This document shows positions 50,949 to 60,116 of a stretch of DNA of 64,000 bases, piece after piece. The position numbers and the translations under genes were made by a program. The DNA is taken from NCBI RefSeq assembly GCF_004320525.1, contig NZ_SIHX01000002.1, forward strand, positions 248,001-312,000, in the 5' to 3' direction. Numbering within the stretch: the stretch's first letter is position 1; each line of letters begins with the position of its first letter. Source of the stretch: Arthrobacter sp. S39. Its GTDB lineage: Bacteria > Actinomycetota > Actinomycetes > Actinomycetales > Micrococcaceae. The notes under the pieces are model-generated. The model was not told where the DNA came from. It did no database searches and saw nothing but the letters and a program-made list of their open reading frames with translations.

Positions 50949-50974
50949 GTGTGGACACATCTGTTTGGACAAAT
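50949..50974. promoter_or_regulatory. Tandem operator-like repeats before the Gfo/Idh/MocA operon
   Basis: GTGTGGACACAT (50949-50960) and GTTTGGACAAAT (50963-50974) are 14 nt apart, each with mirror-complementary flanks around a central GA (TGTG-GA-CACA, TTTG-GA-CAAA). They cover the region just upstream of the operon start. Likely target of the divergent LacI protein. Confidence 0.5.
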
Positions 50975-51046
50975 ATAGACCGTTCCATATTGGGGCAGCC
51001 CATCGACTTGCGCAAGCCCTAGACTGGATCCGACCCGAGGAGTTGC

Positions 51047-52084
51047 ATGCCTGAATCCGATGCCGGTGCCCGCCCGGTCCGGCAGCCCACCATCCGTGAC
51101 GTTGCCGAGCGCGCAGGTGTCTCCAAATCGCTGGTTTCGCTCGTGCTCCGCGATGCCCCGCACGTCAGCGACTCCCGCCGTCGGGTGGTCCTCGAGGCCA
51201 TCGCCGAGCTCGGCTACCGTCCCAACGCACACGCACGCGGGCTCTCGCGGACCAGGAGCGGCACCGTCGGCGTGCTGCTCCACGACCTGCGCAACCCCTG
51301 GTTCGTTGAGCTGCTCGAGGGGCTTTCCGCCACACTGCACACGGCCGGGCTCTCGCCCCTGCTGGCTGACAGCTATACGGACCGGCGGATCGGGCGGCGC
51401 TCGGTGGAAGCGCTGGTGCACCAGGGGATCGACGGGCTGGTCGTCGTCGGGACAACCCCCGAGTCCGAGGCAATCCAGGCGGCCGCCGAATCCATTCCCG
51501 TGGTGCTCGCCGGCACGCGCGACCCCAACCTTCCCGGCGTGGACATTGTGGTGGACGACGACGACGCCGGCGCCCGCAGTGCCACCCGGCACCTCATAGA
51601 GCTGGGCCACCGCCACATTGCCCACCTGCGCGGGCCGGGCGAGATCGGCACCCTCCGCCTGGCGGGGTTCCGTGCGGCGATGGCCGAGGCCGGCCTGGAC
51701 CCGGATGAGTACTCGGAGAACGGCGGCATGAGTGAGGAAAGCGGCTATGCGGCCACCCGCCGGCTGCTGGCCGGGGGCAACCGTCCCACCGGCATCTTCG
51801 CCTTCAACGACCTCGCCGCGATCGGCGCCCTCTCGGCTGCCGCGGACCAGGGGCTCAGCGTGCCCGCGGACCTGTCAGTGGTGGGCTACGACAACACCTA
51901 CCTTGCCCGGATCCGGCACATCTCGCTGACCTCGGTGGACAACGGCAACCTGGCGGTGGGAGTGCAGGCCGGTAAGTACCTCATCGAGCGGCTGGAGGCT
52001 TCCGTGCAGCGGCAGCGGATCCACCTCGTGCCCACGTCGCTCGAGGTCCGGGGTTCCACGGCCCCGCCCGGCACCGCACGGTAG
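51047..52084 (+). CDS. LacI-family transcriptional regulator
   Basis: A 345-residue repressor. The helix-turn-helix reads TIRDVAERAGVSKSLVSLVLRD, and the ligand domain includes VGVLLHDLRNPWFVELLEGL and GYDNTYLARIRHISLTSVD. Its start is GAGGAG-like (GAGGAGTTGC then ATG). It is divergent from the two dehydrogenases, so inositol or a related polyol is the likely inducer. Confidence 0.92.
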   Translation: MPESDAGARPVRQPTIRDVAERAGVSKSLVSLVLRDAPHVSDSRRRVVLEAIAELGYRPNAHARGLSRTRSGTVGVLLHDLRNPWFVELLEGLSATLHTAGLSPLLADSYTDRRIGRRSVEALVHQGIDGLVVVGTTPESEAIQAAAESIPVVLAGTRDPNLPGVDIVVDDDDAGARSATRHLIELGHRHIAHLRGPGEIGTLRLAGFRAAMAEAGLDPDEYSENGGMSEESGYAATRRLLAGGNRPTGIFAFNDLAAIGALSAAADQGLSVPADLSVVGYDNTYLARIRHISLTSVDNGNLAVGVQAGKYLIERLEASVQRQRIHLVPTSLEVRGSTAPPGTAR

Positions 52085-52094
52085 GCTCGGGCAC

Positions 52095-53054
52095 ATGGCT
52101 GGGCTGCGGCGTCGGACGTTTGTCTCAACGGCGCTGGCCGGCGCCGCCGCGGCAGGCGTCGGCGTTCTGGGCGCCGCATGTTCGCCAGGCTCTGAGGGGA
52201 CCGTCCCCGCGGGGGAAGGGTCTCTTTCGGGAGGGCCGGGGGAGGGCGCAGTGCAGCGGCATAAGTATCAGTACGGTGAGGATCCGAGCCAGTTCGGGGA
52301 GCTGTACCTTCCGGAACTGCCCGACGGCGGCGCGCGCCGGGGCGTGGTGGTGGTCATCCACGGCGGCTACTGGCGGTCGCAGTACGGCGCCGAGCTCGGC
52401 GAACCGCTGGCCAAGGATTTGGCTGCCCACGGAATGGCCGCCTGGAACCTGGAGTACCGCCGGGCCGGAAACGGCGGCGGCTGGCCCAACACTTTCGCGG
52501 ACGTGCTGGCTGGAATCGACAAGCTGGCCGACCTCGCCGCGGACCACTCGCTGGACCTGGACCGCGTGGTGGCCCTGGGCCATTCGGCCGGCGGCCACCT
52601 GGCTGTGTGGGCGGCGGGCCGCGCCCGGCTGGCGCAGCTGGGACTGCCCGACGCCGACCGCCAGGTCCTGCGGATAAGCGGCAGCGGCGCGGTCCGGCTG
52701 GCAGGTGTGGTCAGCCAGTCCGGGCTGCTCAACCTGGCCGAGGCACAGAAGCTGGACCTCAGCAACGGTGCCGTGAGCAACCTGCTGGGCGGGTCGTCGT
52801 CGAAGTTTCCGCTGCGCCTCAGGTACGCCGACCCGATGACGGCTATCCCGCTGGACGTGCCCGTCCACGTGGTCCACGGGGCCGCCGACACCACGGTGCC
52901 GCTGAGCCAGTCCGAGTCCTACGCTGCTGCCGCCGTCGCCGCCGGCATGACGGTGCGGCTGACCAAGGTGCCGGGGGACCACTACGACCTGATCGACCCC
53001 AAGTCCGCCGCCTACCGGGAGTGCCGGGAGCTGGTGCGGCAGCTCCTGGGCTGA
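52095..53054 (+). CDS. Secreted Tat-type alpha/beta-hydrolase lipoprotein
   Basis: A 319-residue esterase-like protein. The N-terminus carries RRRTF and a hydrophobic stretch to AAC, so it is a candidate twin-arginine lipoprotein. The oxyanion motif HGGYWRS, as in kynurenine formamidases, precedes the nucleophile GHSAGGHLA. The catalytic Asp is likely in VVHGAADTTVPL and the His in VPGDHYDLI. It should hydrolyse an ester or amide outside the cell. It lies 10 nt after the LacI gene. Confidence 0.87.
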   Translation: MAGLRRRTFVSTALAGAAAAGVGVLGAACSPGSEGTVPAGEGSLSGGPGEGAVQRHKYQYGEDPSQFGELYLPELPDGGARRGVVVVIHGGYWRSQYGAELGEPLAKDLAAHGMAAWNLEYRRAGNGGGWPNTFADVLAGIDKLADLAADHSLDLDRVVALGHSAGGHLAVWAAGRARLAQLGLPDADRQVLRISGSGAVRLAGVVSQSGLLNLAEAQKLDLSNGAVSNLLGGSSSKFPLRLRYADPMTAIPLDVPVHVVHGAADTTVPLSQSESYAAAAVAAGMTVRLTKVPGDHYDLIDPKSAAYRECRELVRQLLG

Positions 53055-53068
53055 CGCACCGGCGCGGG

Positions 53069-53623
53069 TCAGTCTTCCGGCGGAAGGAGCCGGTCAACCA
53101 GCGCATCGACGTCGGCTGCGCTGAGCCGGTTCCCGGCGAAAACGATCCCGTACATCAGGGGTGCCACGAGGTGGTCCATGATCTCCGGCACGCTGGGTTC
53201 CTTGGCCTGCGGCCAGCGCTGCGCGATCTGCTCGACCTGTGCCAGGGCATAGCCGGCACAGGCACCGGAATGGCCCCCCTGATCGCCCACGAGGACGTCG
53301 CGGATGTACTGGACGCCCGTGGGGGATGACATTTCCTCATGGAACTGGTGCCCCCAGGCGCGCAGGTCCGAGTCGAAGGCGCCGGTTTCCTGCGGCACTT
53401 CGTCGGTCTCAAAATACTGGGCGGCCACATCGGCCAGGAGGGCGGGAAGATCGCCCCAGCGCCGGTAAATGGTGGACGGTGTGACCCCGGCGCGTGCCGC
53501 GATGAGGGGAACGGTCAGGTCTTCCCGGTTGCCGCCGTCCAGCAGTTCGTTGACGGCCAGATGCACGCTCTGCTGGATCCGGGCGCTCCGCCCGCCCGGC
53601 CGTACTGGGGTCTTAGTTGCCAT
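53069..53623 (-). CDS. TetR-family repressor of the adjacent MFS gene
   Basis: A 184-residue regulator. Its helix-turn-helix is LIAARAGVTPSTIYRRWGDLPALLADVAA. It is divergent from an MFS exporter, and two palindromes with CTAAAGCAA arms lie in the gap. Classic repressor-pump arrangement. Confidence 0.9.
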   Translation of the reverse strand: MATKTPVRPGGRSARIQQSVHLAVNELLDGGNREDLTVPLIAARAGVTPSTIYRRWGDLPALLADVAAQYFETDEVPQETGAFDSDLRAWGHQFHEEMSSPTGVQYIRDVLVGDQGGHSGACAGYALAQVEQIAQRWPQAKEPSVPEIMDHLVAPLMYGIVFAGNRLSAADVDALVDRLLPPED

Positions 53624-53632
53624 GCCACCATA

Positions 53633-53656
53633 CTAAAGCAAAGATATTGCTTTTAG
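53633..53656. promoter_or_regulatory. TetR operator candidate 1
   Basis: CTAAAGCAA, a 5-nt centre, and TTGCTTTTAG form a near-perfect inverted repeat (one extra A-T), 10 nt upstream of the TetR start. Confidence 0.65.
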
Positions 53657-53674
53657 CTCACCATCTCCGCTAGG

Positions 53675-53704
53675 CTCCTAAAAGCTAACCAATTGCTTTA
53701 GGAG
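53675..53704. promoter_or_regulatory. TetR operator candidate 2
   Basis: CTCCTAAAAGC and GCTTTAGGAG flank a 9-nt centre, sharing the CTAAA/AGC core of candidate 1. The right arm overlaps the MFS ribosome site, so a bound repressor would block it. Confidence 0.65.
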
Positions 53705-53712
53705 AACCGCCA

Positions 53713-55002
53713 GTGAAAACCATCAATCAGGGGCCAGGCCGGCCGGTCCCGCCCGCAGAATCACGCCGGCGGGCGGCATTCGCGGTCTACGCCCTGGCGG
53801 CCATGTGCTTTATGGCAGCCTCGAGCGCACCCACGCCGCTGTACCGCGTTTACCAGGCCGAGTGGGAGCTGACGCCCGCGCTGATGACGTCCGTCTTCGC
53901 CGTTTATGCAGTCAGCCTCCTCGCCGCCCTGCTGACAGTGGGTTCGCTCTCGGACTACCTGGGGCGAAAGAGCGTGGTCCTGTCATCCCTGGCGCTAGAG
54001 ATCGTGTCGATCGTACTGTTCCTCGCCGCCGCCGACGTCTGGATGCTCATTGCGGCCCGGCTGGTGCAGGGGCTTGCCACCGGTGCGGCAACGGCGGCGC
54101 TCGCGGCCGGCCTGGCGGACCTGAACCCGCGCCGCGCGCCCCTCATCAACAGCGTCGCGCCCATAGTGGGGCTCGCCGCCGGGGCCTTGGGCTCGGCGGC
54201 GCTGGTTGAGTACGGCCCCAACCCGCTGCATCTGGTGTACCTGGTTCTGCTCGCGCTCCTGGTCCTGCTGTTTGTTGCTGCCGCCCTGATGGCGCCTGCC
54301 GGAACGGCTTCGCCGGGTGTCCTAGCGTCGCTGCGGCCCACGCTGAGCGTCCCCGGGCCTGCACGGATTCCGCTTCTCGCCGTAGCGCCGGCGCTGGTTG
54401 CGGTCTGGGCGCTGGGCGGGTTCTTCCTCTCGCTGGGGCCGACCCTGGCCGCGGACGTCACGGGTTCCCGGTCGGCCCTCATCGGCGGGTGGACGGCCTT
54501 CGCGCTCACCATGAGCGGAGCGGTGGCGGTCCTCGTGCTGCGTACGACGGCGGCGGCCGCCGTCCTGCGGATCGGTTCCGTTGCGCTGGTGGCGGGGGTC
54601 GCCGTCGCCCTGGTGGGAACGAACACCGGAAGTGCGTGGCTCTTCTTCGCGGGCACCGCGGTTGCCGGCATCGGATTCGGCGCCGGCTTCCAAGGCGCGA
54701 TGCGCAGTGTCATGCCGCTGGCCGAAAGCCATCAGCGCGCCGGACTGCTCGCGGCGTTCTACGTGGTCAGCTACCTGGCTATGGGCGTGCCGTCCGTCGC
54801 GGCCGGCGTCGCGGTTCCGTTCGCCGGGATCCGGACGACGGCGACGGCGTACGGCGCCCTGGTGATCGCGCTGGGCCTGACGGCCCTGATCGGGACGTGG
54901 ACAGTACGCCCACGGAACCGGGAATCACAGGTGCCGCCCGTTACATTACAAACATGCGGGGCGCCACTAGACATTGGACATCCCATCTCCGGTAAGCTGT
55001 AG
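53713..55002 (+). CDS. MFS exporter
   Basis: A 429-residue transporter with about twelve spans. GTG 53713 has AGGAG upstream. The A-motif-like loop is GSLSDYLGRKSVVLS. LIAARLVQGLATGAATAALAAGL follows. It is probably a drug or metabolite proton antiporter repressed by the divergent TetR protein. Substrate unknown. Confidence 0.9.
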   Translation: MKTINQGPGRPVPPAESRRRAAFAVYALAAMCFMAASSAPTPLYRVYQAEWELTPALMTSVFAVYAVSLLAALLTVGSLSDYLGRKSVVLSSLALEIVSIVLFLAAADVWMLIAARLVQGLATGAATAALAAGLADLNPRRAPLINSVAPIVGLAAGALGSAALVEYGPNPLHLVYLVLLALLVLLFVAAALMAPAGTASPGVLASLRPTLSVPGPARIPLLAVAPALVAVWALGGFFLSLGPTLAADVTGSRSALIGGWTAFALTMSGAVAVLVLRTTAAAAVLRIGSVALVAGVAVALVGTNTGSAWLFFAGTAVAGIGFGAGFQGAMRSVMPLAESHQRAGLLAAFYVVSYLAMGVPSVAAGVAVPFAGIRTTATAYGALVIALGLTALIGTWTVRPRNRESQVPPVTLQTCGAPLDIGHPISGKL

Positions 55003-55037
55003 CAAGAGAGTCGCCTAGGCGACAAGGAGGAGATCAC

Positions 55038-55769
55038 GTGGCCCTTGCATCGCGAGAAGTATCGCCAGCCCGTTTCAGCGCCCAGATCAGGTCCAACGCG
55101 CTGCAGACGCGGATCATGGAGCTCATCCTGGAGCAGGGCCTGGACGTGGGGGACGCGCTTCCCACCGAAAGTGAGCTGTCAGCCGAGCTGGGCGTGGGCC
55201 GCAACACGGTCCGGGAATCCCTGAAGGTGCTGCAGGCGCTGGGCGTGATTGAGATCCGGCATGGCTTCGGCATGTTCGTGGCCCCCAATAACTTCAGCGC
55301 CCTGGTATCGGGGCTGACGTTCCGCGGCCGCCTGTCGCTGCGGCACAAGGGCGAAGAGGCCATGGAGCTGATCGACGTCCGGCAGGCCCTGGAATCAGGC
55401 CTTATCGGTTCGGCGATCGAGCTCATGACCGCCGAGCACCTCGCGGACCTGCGGGCCACCATGGAAGCCATGGAGGCGGCAGCGGCCAAGGGTGAGGCGC
55501 TGGCCGAGCACGACGCCGAATTCCACCGCCGGCTCTACGCGCCGCTGAACAATGAGCTGCTCATCAACCTGATGGATGTGTTCTGGCAGGTCTACCGGCA
55601 GATCCACCAGGCGCTCGGCTCCGGCCCGGTCAACCTCGAGGAACAGGCCCGCGTCCACTGGGACATCTACGAGGCCGTGGAGAAGAAGGACAAGGCGCTG
55701 GCGTCCGAACGGCTGCAGCGCCATTTTGACGGCATCCGGCTCAAGCTTAAGGATGTTGCTTCGCGGTAG
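55038..55769 (+). CDS. FadR/GntR-family regulator
   Basis: A 243-residue repressor. The winged helix is ALPTESELSAELGVGRNTVRESLKVLQALGVIEIRHG. An FCD domain follows (DAEFHRRLYAPLNNELL, ARVHWDIYEAV). GTG 55038 has AAGGAGGAG upstream. It stands alone, followed by the lower-GC block, so its target is not evident. Confidence 0.9.
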   Translation: MALASREVSPARFSAQIRSNALQTRIMELILEQGLDVGDALPTESELSAELGVGRNTVRESLKVLQALGVIEIRHGFGMFVAPNNFSALVSGLTFRGRLSLRHKGEEAMELIDVRQALESGLIGSAIELMTAEHLADLRATMEAMEAAAAKGEALAEHDAEFHRRLYAPLNNELLINLMDVFWQVYRQIHQALGSGPVNLEEQARVHWDIYEAVEKKDKALASERLQRHFDGIRLKLKDVASR

Positions 55770-56011
55770 GGCCGACCGTCCGGCCACGTGCCAATTCGCG
55801 TTGCCCGCGGTGGCGAGGGTGTCGGCAGGACCGCCTGTCAGGTTGGAGTCTAAGAGTGTCGGCCGGAGGCGTACGGGAAACAGCCATCAGACCCTAATCT
55901 GACAGTGTTTGAGTGGCAGCCTGACGTCAGGTTGGGGTGTGCCCCAACTGGACAACCTCGCCAGTAAGAGCGCCGAGTTCTCTGGTTTCTAACGAGCCTG
56001 CCCGGTGGTTC
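55770..56011. other. Intergenic region with short direct and inverted repeats
   Basis: No gene is seen. GTCAGGTTGG(A/G)GT occurs at 55837-55849 and 55926-55938 (one mismatch). A perfect palindrome CCTGACGTCAGG lies at 55920-55931. This marks the start of a compositionally different block and may hold mobile-element end scars, but no terminal repeat family was identified. Confidence 0.4.
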
Positions 56012-56659
56012 CTACTGCCCTGCAGTTAATTTCATGGGTTCAAGCAGGGCTGCTAAGCGGTTGGTCAACCTGACGTCTATTGTTTTGGGGTCGCGGCGGC
56101 GGGCGTGTGTGGCCAGCACTTCGTGAACATAGATCGCGTGGACGTTCTGTGCCATGAGACGCGGCGGCGACGGACGGAGTACCCCGGCGTCCTGGCCTCT
56201 GCGGATGACCCGTTCGACAAGGTCGTGCCAACGGTCGCCCTGTTCCAAACCGCGCTGGCCGAAGTCTTCCGGGCTGAAAGAGTCCCGCACGTACACGTAG
56301 CCGCTGTCAGGGTCCCGCTTGTAGAGCCCGGCAAGGGATGTGTACATCGTTGTGATCCTGCCGATGTAGTATTCGGCGGTGCCATTCTCGGTGGTGTCTT
56401 TGGCATCCTCGTCCAGGCAGGCTTGCAGCACGTCGTTGAAGAACTCCTCGTAGATGAGGAGAAAGAGGTTCTTTTTGTTGACCACGTAGCGGAAGAGCGT
56501 TGCCTCGCCGATGCCGGCCCTGGCGGCCACTTCCTTCGTCGTAATGCTGTCGTACTCCTTTTCGGAGAGCATCTCACGAGCGACAGCCAAAACGCTTTCC
56601 ATGGTCTGGCGCTTCTTCCGCTCACGCAGAGTCAGGGGGCCGTCAGATATAAGGGACAC
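56012..56659 (-). CDS. TetR-family regulator
   Basis: A 215-residue repressor. The helix-turn-helix reads ITTKEVAARAGIGEATLFRYVVNKKNLFLLIYEEFF. GTG 56659 has no clear ribosome site. The gene is lower in GC than the flanking chromosome. It is followed by a transposase scar and a flavin reductase gene on the other strand, which has palindromes upstream. Confidence 0.87.
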   Translation of the reverse strand: MSLISDGPLTLRERKKRQTMESVLAVAREMLSEKEYDSITTKEVAARAGIGEATLFRYVVNKKNLFLLIYEEFFNDVLQACLDEDAKDTTENGTAEYYIGRITTMYTSLAGLYKRDPDSGYVYVRDSFSPEDFGQRGLEQGDRWHDLVERVIRRGQDAGVLRPSPPRLMAQNVHAIYVHEVLATHARRRDPKTIDVRLTNRLAALLEPMKLTAGQ

Positions 56660-56829
56660 AACTGCAATTTACCAGCCCATGATGAATAGCGGCGATAGCC
56701 ACGGTGGGTGACTGCAGGCCCGACAGCCTCCCGTTTAGCCTAGCGTCCTCGTAGTCACCACCCGATGCAAGACACGAGCTTCTTGGCACCTAGGGCAACC
56801 TCCTAAATTTGAGTTCGCTGTTCTTAGTG

Positions 56830-57000
56830 CAAGACCAGCTGAAGATCACCCGCTCCGGCCCGGGCAGGCCATGCACCCGCCGCCCCACCGTGCTGGCAGC
56901 GACAAAGGCATACTCATCAAGGGCAATCCGGACCCATTTCGCGACGGCGAACGAAACTTCAATACCTTCAAACAGTGGCAGGCACTTTAACCCTTGTGCC
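56830..57000 (+). pseudogene. IS5-type transposase remnant
   Basis: A 67-codon open frame contains GPGRPCTRRPTVLAATKAYSSRAIRTHF, which closely follows the GRPRTRP...DKAYSSRAIRTHL signature near the second catalytic Asp of IS5-family transposases. The Asp of DKAYSS is replaced (ATKAYSS). Only this internal fragment remains; no start, N-terminus or terminal repeats were found. It is a decayed insertion. Confidence 0.6.
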
Positions 57001-57005
57001 CTCCC

Positions 57006-57053
57006 TCACTAAGTGATGTAATGAAAGTGCACTCCGAAAGGATGACACTTTCA
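57006..57053. promoter_or_regulatory. Palindromes upstream of the flavin reductase gene
   Basis: TCACTAAGTGA (57006-57016) is a perfect odd palindrome. TGAAAGTG and CACTTTCA (57022-57029, 57046-57053) are perfect complements 16 nt apart. Both lie between the IS scar and the flavin reductase start, and the nearby TetR protein may bind them. Confidence 0.5.
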
Positions 57054-57081
57054 AATTAGCTCGACTTGCGGAAGGAAAGCC

Positions 57082-57585
57082 ATGACTACGCTCGCTGTCA
57101 CTGAATCACTTGACCTCAAAGAGGTTTTCTCAAAGTTTCCGACTGGGGTAGCTGCGATCAGCTCGATGGTACAAGGGGTTCCTAAGGGACTTGTGGCCTC
57201 GTCGTTCACGGTAGGAGTCTCCATGGATCCACCTCTCGTTTCCTTTTCGGTTCAACACACGTCCTCTACTTGGCCTGTTCTCCGTAACGCCGAAAGGATT
57301 GGTGTCTCCATCTTGGGATCGGAGCAGCAGGAAACATGCCTTCGGATGGCATCGCGCAGGGCTGACAAGTTCGATGACATCCTTTACCGCGTCAACGATA
57401 ACGGAGCGATCATTGTCCCTGGCTGTTCCCTGTGGCTGGAGTGCTCCATCTTCGCGGAACTTCCCGCCGGAGATCATTCGGTGATACTCCTCAAAGTGGA
57501 ATCTGCGCAAGCCTATTCGGACAAGAGTCCCATCATCCTCCACGAGTCCCTGTTCAAGTTTCTAGAGGCCCCGCTAGCAATCTAA
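57082..57585 (+). CDS. Flavin reductase-family protein (FMN-binding)
   Basis: A 167-residue protein of the HpaC-like reductase fold. Typical order: FSKFPTGVAAISSM, GLVASSFTVGVSMDPPLVSFSVQHTSSTWP, RIGVSILGSEQQ, then a C-terminal strand HSVILLKVESAQAY. It supplies reduced flavin to a partner monooxygenase, none of which is in the window, so it is an orphan. AAGGAAAG precedes the ATG. Codon use is less GC-rich than neighbours. Confidence 0.88.
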   Translation: MTTLAVTESLDLKEVFSKFPTGVAAISSMVQGVPKGLVASSFTVGVSMDPPLVSFSVQHTSSTWPVLRNAERIGVSILGSEQQETCLRMASRRADKFDDILYRVNDNGAIIVPGCSLWLECSIFAELPAGDHSVILLKVESAQAYSDKSPIILHESLFKFLEAPLAI

Positions 57586-57956
57586 GCCGCCAGGCCCTTT
57601 GTGAAATTGCTGGCATCGAAGGTCGTCATGGCGGACAGGGGCAGAAGCGGATTTCCCCACTCATGGAGACGTTTCCGCATCATTCGATCCGGCCGGCCTT
57701 GCTGAACTCATGATGCCGTCCAGAAATAGGGGGACAACTGGACGGCTGTGAGACCCGCTAGTTACTCCTAGCCGATGTTGCACCGACGTCCGGCGAAAAG
57801 GGGGAGCCGGTGCTGTTTACCAGCCGCCCTCAGCGACGCGGTGCGGCTGAGAATTCCGTCGACGTTGCTGCGGGAGGCCTTGGCTACGACATTGACATTC
57901 AGGTTGGTCCACGACTGGGATTGGGAGCCGTTGGGGTAGCCCCCTTGGCAGCAGTA
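57586..57956. other. Intergenic region between convergent genes
   Basis: No gene was recognised. A 9-bp inverted repeat GCCGTCCAG / CTGGACGGC at 57715-57746 (14-nt loop) could terminate the flavin reductase transcript. The rest shows only short unsupported frames and may be degraded sequence. Confidence 0.4.
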
Positions 57957-60116
57957 CTAAGGAGTTGGGCTTCGCCTTGCTTGCTCTACCAGTTCCGTCA
58001 ACCAGGGGCGGTGGCCGCGATGAAATGTCATCCCGCTGGGCAGCCCCTGGATGGACGGCAGCCCGTTGACGATGTCGATGGTGAGGCGGCTGTCGCTCAT
58101 GGGGGCATTACTGATGTGGAGGTCGCCATAGGATTCCGGGAGGACGGGATCCATCCATAGACCTCCGCGTGAAACGTGGGTGTCGTACTGCATCAAGCTT
58201 GTAATAAGCAGGATCGGAGCCGTCGCGGACCAAGCCTGCGGCGAGCAGGCAGTAGGGTAAGGAATCGGTTCCCTAAACCTTTCCCGTTCGAAACCGCAGA
58301 AGAGTTCCGGAAGACGACCATCGCAATAATCGGCCGCCTCGAGCAGTGCCGTTGCAACTCGTTGAGCTTCGGAGATGAAACCATAACGAACCAGGCCCGC
58401 CACGATAATGGCATTATCGTGTGGCCAAACCGAGCCGTTGTGGTAGCTTGCAGGGTTGTAGGCGCCCATATCGCTCGCGAGTGTCCGAATGCCCCATCCG
58501 CTGAACATCTCCGAAGACATCAGCCGTTCAACCACGATTGGTGCCTTGTCTTCATCGATTAGACCAAGCCACAGGCAGTGGCCCATGTTGGACGCGCACG
58601 CGTCTACCTGCCGCTTACTGCCATCAAGGGCGATGGCATAGTAGCCCCGTTCGGGTATCCAGAATTTTTCGTTGAAGCGCTTTTTCAAGTCAGCTGCGCG
58701 GGCAGCACAGGCATCTCCCAGATTTGTGTCTCCGGCGTCATATGCCATCCAAGCGCGCGCGAGGTAGGCGATGTAGACGTACGCCTGAACTTCACAGAGC
58801 GCAATTGGAGGTTCAGCTAGGGTACCGTCTGCAAAATTAATCCCATCCCAAGAGTCTTTCCAGCCTTGATTGATGAGTCCTTGGTCATTCAGCCGCTCAT
58901 ACTCGACAAACCCGTCTCCATCCCTATCTCCATGCCTACGGATCCATTCCAGTGCGCGGTCGGCGTGCGGAAGGAGGTTGGTGATGGTATCTGCAGAGAA
59001 TCCCCAGCGACTGACTGATCCTAGGAGCATGACGAACAGCGGTGTTGCATCTACGCTGCCGTAGTAGATGGACTTGCCCCCTAGGGAAAGACCACTGGAG
59101 ATGTCCAGTCTGACTTCGTGGAGGATCTTGCCCGGTTCTTCTTCGCTGATCGGGTCGACTTGGGTACCTTGCCGGTCAGCCAATGTCTGAAGCGTCCCCA
59201 AAGCTAAGGATGGATCTACGGGAAGTGCCATAAGCGAGGCCCAGAGCGAGTCTCTGCCGAACAGGGTCATGAACCACGGCGCGCCAGCGGCCACGACGAC
59301 GCGGTTTTGATGGTGAGGATCCTCTATGCGGAGAGCGCCGAGGTCGTCGTAGCTGCGGCGTAGTGTTCGTTCTATGGAAGGGCTGCCGATTTGCAGCACC
59401 GGAATCTTATCGACCCATTCCTGTCGACGGCGGTCGCTCGGTGACACTCCTCGGGTGTCTTCCAGGCTCCCCGAAGGCTTGGATGACGAGGGCCCATCCA
59501 GGAGTGGAACGATCCTGACTGTCGTCTTCCAACAGGCATGTGGTGCGATCTCGAACCGGAATGACAAGCCTTCCGGTTCGATCTTTGCGCCCGGAGCTTT
59601 GACGATCACACCCTTCCGCGCGTCACGCCATGCAGCTCGGATGACGAGCGACCCATCTTCAGGCTGGCGGATCTCGTCCCATCTTCGAGGAGTGCGTGCC
59701 TCCTTCACCTCAAAGAGGTCTGCAAAATCGCAGGCAATGCTTAACGAAACCTCGCATACCGCCGGCTTGAGGGAGTAGTTCCACACCGTAATTCGCTCCG
59801 TTACCCCGGCCTCTACTTCCCGCAGTCTTTCAACGATCAGTGGGCTGTCAGCATACTCGTCGACTCGAGTGACCCGTCCGACGAAGAGTGCCCTGTATGG
59901 CTCCTGCGTTTCGGACGCTAAGGCCTCCAGTGATTGGCCGTTAATCGTCAGATTCCACCCCGAAACCATACGTGTGTCCTGAAGGAAGACTCCGTGAGCG
60001 GATCCTTCATGGATGTCGCCATTCGACAAGGAGATACAGAACGAGGTTCCCTCCACCAAGGTCACAGTTCCGGCACCCAGTGGCCCGGCTGCTGTGTCAT
60101 TGTTCCATCCAGCCAT
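57957..60116 (-). CDS. Glycogen-debranching-like amylo-alpha-1,6-glucosidase
   Basis: A 719-residue enzyme. An N-terminal debranching beta domain (TLVEGTSFCISLSNGDIHEGSAHGVFLQDTRMVSGW) is followed by a six-hairpin catalytic domain with LFGRDSLWASLMALPVD and YHNGSVWPHDNAIIVAGL. ATG 60116 has GGAGGAAAC upstream; a TTG at 60131 is less likely. GC content is lower than elsewhere. Many such proteins act on alpha-glucans or glucosylglycerate-type compounds; substrate unclear. Confidence 0.87.
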   Translation of the reverse strand: MAGWNNDTAAGPLGAGTVTLVEGTSFCISLSNGDIHEGSAHGVFLQDTRMVSGWNLTINGQSLEALASETQEPYRALFVGRVTRVDEYADSPLIVERLREVEAGVTERITVWNYSLKPAVCEVSLSIACDFADLFEVKEARTPRRWDEIRQPEDGSLVIRAAWRDARKGVIVKAPGAKIEPEGLSFRFEIAPHACWKTTVRIVPLLDGPSSSKPSGSLEDTRGVSPSDRRRQEWVDKIPVLQIGSPSIERTLRRSYDDLGALRIEDPHHQNRVVVAAGAPWFMTLFGRDSLWASLMALPVDPSLALGTLQTLADRQGTQVDPISEEEPGKILHEVRLDISSGLSLGGKSIYYGSVDATPLFVMLLGSVSRWGFSADTITNLLPHADRALEWIRRHGDRDGDGFVEYERLNDQGLINQGWKDSWDGINFADGTLAEPPIALCEVQAYVYIAYLARAWMAYDAGDTNLGDACAARAADLKKRFNEKFWIPERGYYAIALDGSKRQVDACASNMGHCLWLGLIDEDKAPIVVERLMSSEMFSGWGIRTLASDMGAYNPASYHNGSVWPHDNAIIVAGLVRYGFISEAQRVATALLEAADYCDGRLPELFCGFERERFREPIPYPTACSPQAWSATAPILLITSLMQYDTHVSRGGLWMDPVLPESYGDLHISNAPMSDSRLTIDIVNGLPSIQGLPSGMTFHRGHRPWLTELVEQARRSPTP

